DNA from: JACQFV01 sp964593585
Lineage (GTDB): Bacteria; Zixibacteria; MSB-5A5; WJJR01
DNA: 64,000 nt
Direction of reading: 5' to 3'
Assembly: GCA_964593585.1 (NCBI GenBank)
Contig: CAZQIZ010000010.1
Span: forward strand, 1-64,000
In this document: positions 36,968-46,100 of the stretch, piece after piece
How positions within the stretch are numbered: position 1 is the first letter of the stretch
Layout of the letters: the number at the start of each line of letters is the position of its first letter
Program-made: the position numbers and the translations under genes
Notes under the pieces: generated by a model
The model's database searches: none
Seen by the model: the letters and a program-made list of their open reading frames with translations, nothing else
Told to the model about the DNA's origin: nothing

Positions 36968-38050
36968 ATGCAGGCGCGCACCTGGCGATGGATACGCATA
37001 CTCGGCCTTCTGGCCGCCTTCGTTATCCTCGTCTTCATGTTCCGCAACACCGACCCGCGCGACATCTGGGCCGCCATCGCCCACATAGATGTCCGATTCC
37101 TGATCCCGGTGCTGGTCGGCACGCTGGCCATGCCGCTGGCCCGCGCGGTGCGGCTCAAGTACATGATGGAGCCGCACCACCACCGTCCGACACGGCGCGT
37201 GCTGGCCGTCTACAACGTCGGCCAACTCCTCAACATCATGATGCCCGCCCTCACCGGGCAGGTGGCGCGCGTCCTGTTGTTCTCGCGCACGCTCGGCTTC
37301 ACCAAGACCTTTGCCGCCACGCTGGTCATCCTCGAAGTGCTTTTTGACGGCCTGATCTTGCTGGTCATGGTCTTCGGCGCTTCGTTTCTGTTCGTCATGC
37401 CCGACTGGATGGTGCGCGGCGAGGTGATGATCTTTGTGGCCACCGCGCTGCTGTTGGGCTTTTTCTATTTCGTGCTGCATCACAGCAAACGCCACCAAGG
37501 CCCGCCGAACTGGTTTCACCGCCATGCCCCGGCCCGCGTGGTCCGCGAATGGGACAACATCAAGGCCTCGTTCGTCGCCGGGCTCAACATGCTCAAGAGC
37601 ACCCGGCATCTGCTGTTGGTGTCGCTCTTGTCGATGGCCTCGTGGGTCGCCCATGCACTCATCGTGCTGTTCCTCCTGCGCGCCTTCGATTTTAACGTCC
37701 CCTTCTGGGGGGCGATGGTGATCCTGATCGTCAACACCATCGTGATCATGATCCCCGTCAGCCCCGGCAACATTGGTACCTTCCAACTGGCCTGCATCAT
37801 CGGGCTGTCATTCTTCGGCATCTCGAAGGACAGCGCCCTGGGCTTCTCCATCCTGTTGCACCTCGCCGAAGTCGGACCGGTCTTCGTGCTGGGCACGATC
37901 GCCTCGTTTTCCGCCCATGTCCGGCTCAGTCAATTCCACACCGAGGAGCTCTTGGCCGAGAAGGAACGGCTCGCCGCGCAGCCGCTCATCGCCCCGGAGA
38001 AAGCCGACCTTGTCGAGGATCCGCTCCCGCCCACGTCCACCTCGGCGTAG
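36968..38050 (+). CDS. Flippase-like / lysylphosphatidylglycerol synthase TM region family protein
   Basis: 360 residues with about eight transmembrane helices and a hydrophilic tail. The pattern of the LPG_synthase_TM (UPF0104) family is present: PLARAVRLKYMM, LLNIMMPALTGQVARVLL in the first half and VSPGNIGTFQLA in the second. Such proteins are often associated with lipid or glycan flipping or with aminoacyl-phospholipid synthesis; no synthase domain is fused here. It lies between the Bat operon and rsgA with no obvious functional link. Confidence 0.85.
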   Translation: MQARTWRWIRILGLLAAFVILVFMFRNTDPRDIWAAIAHIDVRFLIPVLVGTLAMPLARAVRLKYMMEPHHHRPTRRVLAVYNVGQLLNIMMPALTGQVARVLLFSRTLGFTKTFAATLVILEVLFDGLILLVMVFGASFLFVMPDWMVRGEVMIFVATALLLGFFYFVLHHSKRHQGPPNWFHRHAPARVVREWDNIKASFVAGLNMLKSTRHLLLVSLLSMASWVAHALIVLFLLRAFDFNVPFWGAMVILIVNTIVIMIPVSPGNIGTFQLACIIGLSFFGISKDSALGFSILLHLAEVGPVFVLGTIASFSAHVRLSQFHTEELLAEKERLAAQPLIAPEKADLVEDPLPPTSTSA

Positions 38051-38067
38051 GGGGATGCCGCCGCCTT

Positions 38068-38988
38068 ATGGCCGAAGAACGCACGCTCTCAGGACGCGTC
38101 ATCCGCAGTTTCGGCAACCGCTTCATCGTGCTCACCGCCGAGGGCACCTATGATTGCTCCCTGCGAGGCAAATTCCGGCTCAGTGACACGAAGATCCTCA
38201 ACCCCGTCGCCGTCGGCGACCGCGTCCTGATCACCGTCGAGGATTCCCCCTACGGCGTGATCGAAGAAGTCGAGCCGCGCAAGAACAAGCTCTCGCGCCC
38301 CGATGTCCTCAAGCCCGACTGGGAGCAGATCGTCGTCGCCAATTGCGACCAACTGGTGGTGGTCGCCTCGGTGGCGCGTCCGAAACTGAAGTATGGCACC
38401 ATCGACCGTTTCCTGCTGGCGGGGGAGAAGGCCGGATTGGAATGCGCCGTGGTCTTGACCAAAATTGATCTGGCCAAACCGGGCGCCTATGAGCGGGTGC
38501 TGGAGGTCTATCGCATGGCGGGGTATCCGATCATCGCCACCTGCGCCCTCAGCGGACAGGGCATCGAGGAACTGCGCCGCCTGACCCAGTTGAGGACCTC
38601 GATCTTCGCCGGCCATTCCGGCGTGGGGAAATCCTCGCTGCTCAATGCCCTCGAACCGGGGCTGGGGATCAAGACACGCGAAGTCTCCGAATCGACCAAC
38701 AAGGGCACACACACCACCACCCACATCGAATTGCATCCGCTGACCTACGGCGGCTTCATCGCCGACACACCCGGCATCCGCGCCATCGGCCTCTGGCAGG
38801 TCACCCCCGTAGATCTGCCGCATCTCTATCCCGAGTTCCGCCCCCATCTCGGCCACTGCCGCTTCAACAACTGCCTCCACATCGGCGAACCCGGTTGCCC
38901 CGTCAAGGAAGCAGTCGACAAAGGCGAGATCGCCCCCGAACGTTACGACGGCTACCTCCGCATCCGCACTACCCTCGAAGAAGAATAG
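38068..38988 (+). CDS. rsgA: Ribosome small subunit-dependent GTPase A
   Basis: 306 residues. N-terminal OB fold (about 8-70), then a circularly permuted GTPase with G4 TKID at 131-134 preceding G1 GHSGVGKS (182-189) and G3 DTPG (233-236), and a C-terminal zinc site Cys264, Cys269, His271, Cys277. The TNKGTHTTTH segment (about 210-219) is the family switch region. RsgA assists late maturation of the 30S subunit. It starts 17 bases after the preceding gene. Firm. Confidence 0.96.
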   Translation: MAEERTLSGRVIRSFGNRFIVLTAEGTYDCSLRGKFRLSDTKILNPVAVGDRVLITVEDSPYGVIEEVEPRKNKLSRPDVLKPDWEQIVVANCDQLVVVASVARPKLKYGTIDRFLLAGEKAGLECAVVLTKIDLAKPGAYERVLEVYRMAGYPIIATCALSGQGIEELRRLTQLRTSIFAGHSGVGKSSLLNALEPGLGIKTREVSESTNKGTHTTTHIELHPLTYGGFIADTPGIRAIGLWQVTPVDLPHLYPEFRPHLGHCRFNNCLHIGEPGCPVKEAVDKGEIAPERYDGYLRIRTTLEEE

Positions 38989-39029
38989 GATAACGGACAT
39001 TCATGTCTGTGCAATCGTGTCGAGACCCC

Positions 39030-39119
39030 GTAGGGGCGAACCTTGTGTTCGCCCGACCCGCGGCAGGGCAGCCCTCCCGCGCAATGCCATCGCCGCTCGG
39101 GGGCCAAAGGGCGGCCCCC
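39030..39119. repeat. Two palindromic GC elements downstream of rsgA
   Basis: GGGCGAAC-CTTGT-GTTCGCCC (39034-39054) and GGGGGCC-AAAGGGC-GGCCCCC (39099-39119), in a region with no plausible gene. The first is like short intergenic palindromes dispersed in many bacterial genomes; other copies are not in this window. Confidence 0.5.
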
Positions 39120-39171
39120 AATCGGCGACGGCGGGTCAGAGAAGAATGTCCGACATCCTGACACCAACTTC

Positions 39172-39216
39172 ATTCCAACCCGGTCGCGGCGCTCTTTGCC
39201 GAGACCGGGTTGGAAT
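39172..39216 (+). terminator. Long-stem hairpin, probable transcription terminator
   Basis: A perfect 14-bp inverted repeat (ATTCCAACCCGGTC / GACCGGGTTGGAAT) with a 17-nt loop, followed by CTTTGTTTCTT. It lies 184 bases past rsgA and 120 before the next gene, so it probably ends the long plus-strand run through rsgA. The T-run is interrupted. Confidence 0.6.
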
Positions 39217-39336
39217 CTTTGTTTCTTCGCTCATCGGGATCACTTTTGGGACCCGCGGAACGAGGTGATTCCTGCGGCATGTCCCCGCTCAATCCCCCTT
39301 GCCCGGCACCGTTCTCAACCCTAAAATACACCTGCC

Positions 39337-39762
39337 ATGCGCCCCTCTTTGGTCGTTAACACCACCCTGTCTCTCGTCGTCCTTACTGTGGCGACGCTGG
39401 GTTGCCGCGCCAAAACCGTCGATCCGCTCGACCGGATCAAGGCGTTAATTCCCGAGGTCGAAAGCCGGCTCAATCGCCGCGATCTGGCGGGCCTCAGGAG
39501 GATGGGGACTGAACGGTTCGAGTCGAACGCCTTCGTGATCGACATCTTCTCCGACCGAGTTCGCGACTCTGTCGTTCTCTCGCTCTCGCGTATTCAGCAG
39601 GACGGCGCCGATGCGACCCTGTTTCTCGACATGACCAGCCGCCAGACCGGCGCCCGTCGGGAATTGCACCTGCATCTGCGCGGCAACGGCCGCTGGAAAA
39701 TCGACGCCTATGAGCTGGCCGCGCCGGGTGCTGATACCGTTGGAACCGATCCGCCGTCGTAA
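39337..39762 (+). CDS. Small predicted lipoprotein, function unknown
   Basis: 141 residues. N-terminal hydrophobic signal ending in a lipobox-like TLGC (Cys at about 23), then a helix-rich start (DRIKALIPEVESRLNRRD) and a beta-rich part (ADATLFLDMTSRQ, LHLHLRGNGRWKID), a pattern compatible with an NTF2-like fold. Its neighbours are unrelated. No function is assigned. Confidence 0.65.
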   Translation: MRPSLVVNTTLSLVVLTVATLGCRAKTVDPLDRIKALIPEVESRLNRRDLAGLRRMGTERFESNAFVIDIFSDRVRDSVVLSLSRIQQDGADATLFLDMTSRQTGARRELHLHLRGNGRWKIDAYELAAPGADTVGTDPPS

Positions 39763-39840
39763 ACGACGAATCCAATCCCGACACGCGCTGTATAACCTAT
39801 CTTCCCGCTGGGAAGCCGCCAACCTTCACCAGGTCAGGAC

Positions 39841-40365
39841 ATGAAACGAATCGCCGCTCAAATTCTCTTTTTCGTGATCGCCGCCAGCGTGCTGGCGGTC
39901 GGACGCAACACCGTCGCGCCGGGACGCATCCCCTGGGTCGGCGACTGGGGCAAACCGGCGGTGGTCGAGGGGGACTCGATCATCCGCCCCGCCTCCGCCG
40001 CGCCCGATGACCCGCCGTTTCTCACCTTCGCGCAGGCCAGGGCCCTCTTCGACGATCACGACAACGTGATCTTCGTCGATGCCCGCTACCCGGAGGATTT
40101 CGAAACGGGCCACATTCCCGGCTCGGTCCTGCTGCCGTTTGAAATGTTCGACGATTACTGGGCCGGTGTCGAACCGCGTCTGCCCAGGGACAAGAAGATC
40201 GTCACCTACTGCTCCGGCGAGGAATGCGAACTCTCGCTGTTTCTGGCACGGCTCCTGCGCGAGCGCGGCTACACCGATGTCGCCATCTTCTATGGCGGCG
40301 CGCTCAAATGGCAGGAAAACAACATGCCGATGGACACCGCCGCCGCGCCGCCCCCCGGCGCCTGA
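39841..40365 (+). CDS. Membrane-anchored rhodanese-like protein
   Basis: 174 residues. An N-terminal anchor or signal (about 5-20), a short linker, and a rhodanese domain (about 58-165) with VIFVDARYPEDFETGHIPGS and the active-site loop CSGEECE (Cys124-Glu130). The active Cys is present, so sulfur transfer is possible; the loop carries two acidic residues. It is 17 bases upstream of a MauE/DoxX-like gene, a pairing that suggests a periplasmic sulfur or thiol-redox role (inference). Confidence 0.88.
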   Translation: MKRIAAQILFFVIAASVLAVGRNTVAPGRIPWVGDWGKPAVVEGDSIIRPASAAPDDPPFLTFAQARALFDDHDNVIFVDARYPEDFETGHIPGSVLLPFEMFDDYWAGVEPRLPRDKKIVTYCSGEECELSLFLARLLRERGYTDVAIFYGGALKWQENNMPMDTAAAPPPGA

Positions 40366-40382
40366 CTCCTGCGAGGAGACTC

Positions 40383-40835
40383 ATGAACGCGCTTCTGAAA
40401 AACGAGTGGCTCTCACTGGTCTTCCGCCTGATTGTCGGCGCGGTCTTTGTCTATGCCGCCCTCGACAAGATCATGCACCCCGACGGCTTCGCCAAGGCGG
40501 TGAGCAACTACCGCATCCTGCCCGGCTCGCTGGTCAACCTGGTCGCGCTCTTTCTGCCCTGGCTCGAGCTGCTGACCGGCGCCGCGCTGATCCTTGGCAC
40601 CAAGGTCGAGGGCGCATCGTTTATCATCAGCGGCTTGCTGGTGGTCTTCCTGATCGCCGTCACCGCCACCCTGATCCGCGGCATCAGCATCGACTGCGGC
40701 TGCTTCACCAGTTCCTCGGCGGGACGCAAGGCCGGCTGGAGTCTGTTGGTGCAGGACGCGCTCCTGCTTTTGCTGTCGTTGCATCTGCTCGTACGAGGCC
40801 CCGGACGCTTCGCGCTGGAGCCCAAACGCGCCTAA
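40383..40835 (+). CDS. MauE/DoxX-like membrane protein
   Basis: 150 residues from ATG 40383 (GAGGAG upstream); an in-frame extension to 40224 overlaps the rhodanese gene and is not used. Four transmembrane helices and the MauE-type SIDCGCF motif (Cys105 and Cys107). MauE-like and DoxX proteins are linked to disulfide formation and redox at the membrane. The directly preceding rhodanese gene probably shares its transcript. Confidence 0.85.
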   Translation: MNALLKNEWLSLVFRLIVGAVFVYAALDKIMHPDGFAKAVSNYRILPGSLVNLVALFLPWLELLTGAALILGTKVEGASFIISGLLVVFLIAVTATLIRGISIDCGCFTSSSAGRKAGWSLLVQDALLLLLSLHLLVRGPGRFALEPKRA

Positions 40836-40886
40836 CCGACGATTCTCCGGACGGCCGCCAACCCTGTCACCGAGCGACCCCGCGCA

Positions 40887-41621
40887 ATGAACTCGACCAC
40901 CTTCCTGGCCCGCCACTACAACACGATGACCGGGTTTCCCGGTCGTATCGATAACCTCGCGCAGATGATCGAACCCTGGGTGCGGGAGTGGAATGTCCGC
41001 ACCGCCCTCGATGCCGGCTGCGGCGGCGGCGCGTTGATGCTCGCGCTGGATCGTCTCGGCGTCGAGCCGGTCGGGCTCGATCTGTCCGAATCGATGCTGC
41101 GTCTGGCCCTCGACAACGCCCGCGCCGCCGGCAAGGCCTGGCGCTTCGCCGGCGCGCCGTTTCAGTCGGCCGGCACGATCTTCCCGCGCCGCTTCGATGC
41201 GGTTTTTGTCCTGGGAAACGCCTTTATCGGGCTGGAAGGGGAGAGGGCGATGCGTGAATCGCTCGATGGCCTGCGCGCTTCCCTCAAGCCGGGCGGACAC
41301 ATCCTGATTCAGAATCTCAACTTCGAACCGTTCTTCCTGGGCCTCAAACGCCTCATCAACCGGCGCGTCGTCGGCGACTGGCGCTATCTGCGCTATGCCG
41401 TACCGCTCGATGACCGCCGATTGATCTTCACCGCCATCGCCGACTCGGAGCAGGAGCCGCTCGAACTGGTGACCAATGTCTGGCAGCGCTGGGACCGCGA
41501 TCGCATGGTCGATTGCCTGCACGCATCCGGCTTCACCGAGATCGCCATCTACGGCGGCATCAACCGCTCCCCCTATGAACCCCGCTCGTCCACCGATCTG
41601 GTGCTCGCCGCGCGCGGCTAA
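40887..41621 (+). CDS. SAM-dependent methyltransferase (class I)
   Basis: 244 residues. The class I motif I is LDAGCGGGALM (about 36-46), followed by motif II region VGLDLSESML and a motif with FDAVFVLGNAFIGL. The C-terminal part (DRMVDCLHASGFTEIAIYGG) is typical of small-molecule methyltransferases. The substrate cannot be told. It is the last plus-strand gene before a strand switch. Confidence 0.85.
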   Translation: MNSTTFLARHYNTMTGFPGRIDNLAQMIEPWVREWNVRTALDAGCGGGALMLALDRLGVEPVGLDLSESMLRLALDNARAAGKAWRFAGAPFQSAGTIFPRRFDAVFVLGNAFIGLEGERAMRESLDGLRASLKPGGHILIQNLNFEPFFLGLKRLINRRVVGDWRYLRYAVPLDDRRLIFTAIADSEQEPLELVTNVWQRWDRDRMVDCLHASGFTEIAIYGGINRSPYEPRSSTDLVLAARG

Positions 41622-41630
41622 GCGCTACAA

Positions 41631-41800
41631 ATGAAAAAGGCCCCGTCCCCGTTCGAGGCCTTCTTCACTTCAAACTGCCCCTTCCCACCTATGAGAGCAG
41701 TACCGCTTGTGTGTTCGGGATCGGAGTCGATTGCCAGGCGCCCATCCGTTGGCTCCAGGAATCATCCCTGAGAATCTCTAATCCACCCTCGACTCCGATC
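41631..41800 (-). ncRNA. Candidate structured RNA (or long 3-prime UTR of the M50 gene) with terminator
   Basis: On the minus strand a 12-bp perfect inverted repeat (41719-41730 with 41789-41800, TCGACTCCGATC) encloses about 58 bases with further small hairpins. It is followed by a tract holding CCGATCCCGAACAC, GGTACTGC and GTGGGA, which resemble pieces of the 5S rRNA consensus, but no matching helix I is seen. A terminator (AAGGCC / GGCCTT, then TTTTT; plus coordinates about 41633-41662) ends it. The unit lies 208 bases past the M50 stop, so it may instead be that gene's 3-prime UTR. The 5-prime end is unknown. The remaining bases to 42007 hold no recognised feature. Confidence 0.28.
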
Positions 41801-42007
41801 TCCCTCGGTGTTGCGACGAAGAGTCTTACAGGTCCACACTGATTCTATCAACCGCCATGCCAATTCCGCGCCGGTGCCGCGCCTTCCTCGCAACCCGCAC
41901 CCCAACAACATCTTCCCGAATTAGGTCCTATCCGTCCTCTTCGACCTGTTCTTGTCCTTTACGCAGTTCCTGCGGCAATCGCCGCATCCTGCGACGCAGC
42001 CCCTGCG

Positions 42008-43042
42008 TTACGGCGTCGCACGAAACGGAACCGGTGTGAAGCTGGCCACGAAGATGAGAAGCGCGACGATGCCAAGGATCACGCGGGTTCGTCCGATGGG
42101 AACATCATCATGCATCGTCGGCGGATGCTCCGGACGCACCAGAAACCCGATCGCCACCCACATCAACCACCACGGCCACCAGAACGATGCCGCCGCCAGC
42201 GCCGCCATCGTCACCAGCGCCAGCCACCGCTGCCCGCGGCGAAAGATGGCATACGCGATATGCCCGCCGTCCAACTGCCCGATCGGCAGCAGATTGAGCA
42301 TCGTGATTAAAAGTCCCGCCCACCCGGCAAAGGCGATCGGGTGCAACATGATGTTCTGATCATCGCCGACACCGGGGAAGAAGATCGCCGAAAACAGCCG
42401 AAACAGCAGCGAATCCCCGAGGAAGATGCCCTCCTCGCCCGTCGGCGGAACCACCGTCGACATCGACATGCCCACCGCCAGCGCGATCACCGCCACGACA
42501 AATCCCGCCAACGGTCCCGCCACCGCCATGTCGAACAACCCCACCCGGTCGCGGATTGGCGAGCGCAGACGGATGAGCGCGCCGAAGGTCCCGAGAATAT
42601 TGGGCGCGGGAATGAAGTATGGCCATGACGCGTCGATCTTGTGCTTGCGCGCCAGCACAAAGTGCCCGAACTCATGGAAAAGCAGGATGGCCAGAAACCA
42701 GAACGCGAACGCCGCCCCGCCCACCAGGATCGTCGTCGCCACCGTCGCGCAGAAGAGCGCGATGTTCAACCACGGTATCCCCTCCGCCGCGCGCGCCAGC
42801 GGCACCGTGATCATCACCCGCCACGGCGCCGTCACCGATGCCGCCGGCTCGATCACCGCATCCTTGTACCCGGCCGCCAGTAGCCGCCCATTGGCCGTCA
42901 CCTCGAAATCAGGAATCGGCACCCGCACTTGCCCGACCAGAATCACCGCCCCCGGCCCGGCTTGGACGGTGTCGAGCAGCCAGAGATCGTCCAACAGACG
43001 GCGAATCTGCGCCACACGCTCATGGACTTCATCGCGCTTCAT
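42008..43042 (-). CDS. M50 family (site-2 type) membrane metalloprotease
   Basis: 344 residues from ATG 43042 (AGGA upstream and TATAAT promoter close by); a longer frame to 43576 overlaps the next gene and is rejected. About seven transmembrane helices; zinc motif HEFGH (123-127) and the third-ligand region NLLPIGQLDGGH (250-261), the classic site-2 protease signature. An N-terminal soluble segment of about 90 residues precedes the core; no PDZ domain was recognised. Such enzymes cleave within the membrane, often anti-sigma factors. The target here is unknown. Confidence 0.92.
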   Translation of the reverse strand: MKRDEVHERVAQIRRLLDDLWLLDTVQAGPGAVILVGQVRVPIPDFEVTANGRLLAAGYKDAVIEPAASVTAPWRVMITVPLARAAEGIPWLNIALFCATVATTILVGGAAFAFWFLAILLFHEFGHFVLARKHKIDASWPYFIPAPNILGTFGALIRLRSPIRDRVGLFDMAVAGPLAGFVVAVIALAVGMSMSTVVPPTGEEGIFLGDSLLFRLFSAIFFPGVGDDQNIMLHPIAFAGWAGLLITMLNLLPIGQLDGGHIAYAIFRRGQRWLALVTMAALAAASFWWPWWLMWVAIGFLVRPEHPPTMHDDVPIGRTRVILGIVALLIFVASFTPVPFRATP

Positions 43043-43051
43043 AAGTCCTGC

Positions 43052-43080
43052 ATTATACCCAATTCGCCGCCCCGCGTCAC
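43052..43080 (-). promoter_or_regulatory. Putative promoter of the M50 protease gene
   Basis: Minus-strand TATAAT (plus 43052-43057) only nine bases upstream of the start codon, with a GTGACG (4 of 6) -35 candidate 17 bases further upstream. A leader of only a few bases would result. It lies just past the terminator of the upstream minus-strand gene, so an independent promoter is needed there. Confidence 0.42.
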
Positions 43081-43100
43081 CGACCGTCCGGCAAAAACAC

Positions 43101-43128
43101 AAGGCGGATGGCTTGCGCCATCCGCCTT
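43101..43128 (-). terminator. Terminator of the 1525-residue propeller protein gene
   Basis: A perfect 12-bp stem (AAGGCGGATGGC / GCCATCCGCCTT) with a 4-nt loop; on the minus strand it is followed by GTGTTTTT. It lies about 40 bases past the stop. Confidence 0.85.
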
Positions 43129-43166
43129 GATGTCGAACCATCGCGTCGCTTGCGCAACGCGTCGAA

Positions 43167-46100
43167 CTAGAACCGCCAGGCGCCGATCGGCTGATCGCCC
43201 GCGTTGCCCGACACAAACGAGAGCAACTTGGCGATGTCCGCCGCGTCATTGTCGCCATCGGCGTCCACGTCGCCTGAGTAGGCGGCGGGATAGATGTAGT
43301 TGCCACCCTGCAGCCAGCAGACGTCGGCGAGGTCGACCAGGCCGTCATCGTTGACATCGCCGCGCGCGTAACCCGCCCAGCGGGCGGCGCGCTTGGCCAG
43401 ACCCAACGCGCCGGCTTCGATCGTCGCCGGGTTGTTCGAGCTGGCATCGATGCCAAAGAGGGCCATGGCGTGCTCGGCCGAGCCGTTCGCGGCCAGATTG
43501 ATGCTCTCCACCGACAGAGCGGACTTGTCCGCCGGCGTGACCACCTCATTCGTGAAGCCTGACTGCGCGTTGACATACCCGTACAGGAAGTTCAGGTCGT
43601 TGGTGAACGGGCCGGGGTAAACGGTCAACGGGTTGTCGATGATGCGCATCGCCAACAGCGGGTTGGCCGTCGGATCGACACTCGCATACAGCGACGGCTG
43701 GCGCACGCTCAACATGCCGTACGCGTTGCCCGGAGCCGCCTGGTCCCAGATGAAGTACCCGTTCAGCGCCGGTGACGCCACGCCGATGTTGGTGTTGTAG
43801 TCGGCCGTGACGTCCCAGTCCATGAACTCGCCGAACTTGATGTCCTTGGCCACCGCGTCGCGGTTCTCGATTGCCACATGGATCAGCTTGAAATCGCCGT
43901 ACAGAGGATCGTACGAGCCGACCTCGGTCAGGACGATGTTCGTGCCGACAGCGGCCTTCGGAGTGCCGGGGGTTGCGGCGGTGTTGGTGTCGGCGAAGCC
44001 GGTGATCAGGATTTCGCCGTGGATGTCCACCGGCGTGCCGGGGCAGCCGCCGTCACGGTAGGCGCCCAGAAGCACATCGGCGAACTTGTCGATCCCGCAA
44101 ATCGTGCTCGGAGCCGGATTGGCCACGAACAGATTGGTGTGATCATAGAACTCGGCATGGATACGGCCGCCGCCGTCCGGAGCCGGGCCGGCCAGCGAGT
44201 CCGCCATCAGGATGAACCCGCCGTCGTACAGGTTGGTCTCCGAATCGTTCGGATCGCCGTCCCACACCAGGTCGTCACCGTGCTGGTCGGACAGACCGCC
44301 CGTGTTGTAGACGTTCTCGAGGTGGTGTCCGGCCACGGTGGAATCGGACGTGTTGAACAACAGGCGCTTGTTGGCGTCCGCGCAGCCGCCGACGTAATGG
44401 ATCACGAAGAACGCCGTCGGGCTGCCATCATAGTTGAAGTCCGGATCGTCCATGTCGATCTCGAGGATCTCGTCATCGAGGCCGCGGCCCAGTCCGGTGC
44501 CGTCGTAGGTCCAGTCGAGACCGGCGTTGCTGCCCGCCGCCAGCGAGGTCGGCACGGGCGCGCCGTTGATCAGGACATTCGACGTGCGCACGATGTTGGC
44601 GCCGGCCGCCATCGAACGCGCGCGGTCACGGCTCGACGAGGACGCCAGGAGCTCCTCGTTGGACGCGATCATGCGCGCCTCGGTCGCCGACCACTCGCCG
44701 TCCACCAGCTCGTTGGTCACACCCGCCAGGCGCTGACGCTTGGTCGGATTGTCGATCGCGTAGCTGGTGTAGCCGTCCAGGTTCGCCGAGGCGGCCTGCA
44801 CGCCGTTGCGGAAGTCGCGCGCGTTGCGCGCGGCGATCGTCGCCGCCACGCCGTCCGGAAGCGGATCGGCGATGTTCAGCGCCGTGAAGTTCAACGGCTG
44901 GTCGCCGATGTTTCTGAACACATCGGCTTCGCTGTGCAGCAGGCCGGCGCCGGAGTTGAGCGGCACCTCAACGGTCACCTCATGCAGGCACTGGATCAGA
45001 CGCGGACGCGAACCAGCGTTCAGCTGATACGCGGAGATGCGGCCGCCCAGCCCCAGCAACTGACGGATGCCGACCACGGCGTAGCTGTCGCCCAAAGACG
45101 AGGTCGCCAGCGCGGTGCCGTTGATGATTTCGCCGCCGGTAATGAACGGGAACTCACGATACCACTCAATGTCCCCTGATTGAGCGTCGAACAACCACCA
45201 GCGGCCATTACGATCGCCGGCAAAAATGTACGAGTCGCACGACAAGGTGACAATCTGCGGCACCATGAACAGCGACACGCCGCAGAGGTTCTCGGCCGCG
45301 AAATTCCGGGCGACCAAACCCAGATCCTTGTTCACCTGCAGGATGCCAAAGTTCGGGTTATCCAGTGGGAAGTAGACGAAGCTGCGCCCGATGGTCGGCG
45401 TGCCGTACAGCCCCGCGCCCTGCGAGCTCGTCCACACCACGGACGGGCCGGCGCCGGACTTGTCGATCTTGTAGCGGTAGCCGATGTTGTTGGCGTCCTT
45501 CGAAGCGCCATAGATGAAGTCGCCTTCGACCGAAACGCCCGACGGCCAGCCTTCACCCGGAACGCCGACGAAGTTCCAATCGATCGCGCCGGTGGCGGCG
45601 TCGATCTGGTACAGCGAACCGGCCACGTTCGAACCGCCGATCGCCGTGCCCACATACAACTTCCCGCCGCTGACCGCCGGACCGTGCTTGGCGCCCACGT
45701 CCAGCATCACCGGATTCGTCGGCCAGCCCGCATACAGGGCGCCGGTGGCCGCGTCAAGCGCGTAGATCGCGCCCGCGCCCGCCGCCGGCTCGGTGCACAC
45801 GATCAGAACCGAGGTTCCCGCGATGTCAATCACCTTCGAAGTATTGAAACGGTTCTGGTGCAGCAGGGGAGTGGTCCCCGGGTTCTTCGACCAGATCGTC
45901 GGCGAGGCCTCCAGATTGGTCTCCAACGCCGAAACCGCGTTGAACGAACCGCCGGTGGCAAACACGACATCGCGGGCCAACGCATTGACATAGGCCACGG
46001 TCGTGTTGCCGCGGTTGGAGGAGCCCATCTCCGGCGCGCCCTGCAACTGGGCAATAAAGGCGCCCGTGTTCAGGTTGTAGGCGCGCACTTCCTGGTCGGA

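Noticed and set aside
39000..39330. Small protein genes after rsgA
   Set aside because: Open frames here consist of palindromic repeat and terminator sequence, with no ribosome site or recognisable domain.
42008..43576. A longer M50 protein starting at 43576
   Set aside because: The extra 178 codons overlap the 3-prime end of the dockerin protein gene, cross its terminator and encode low-complexity residues. ATG 43042 has a ribosome site and a nearby promoter.
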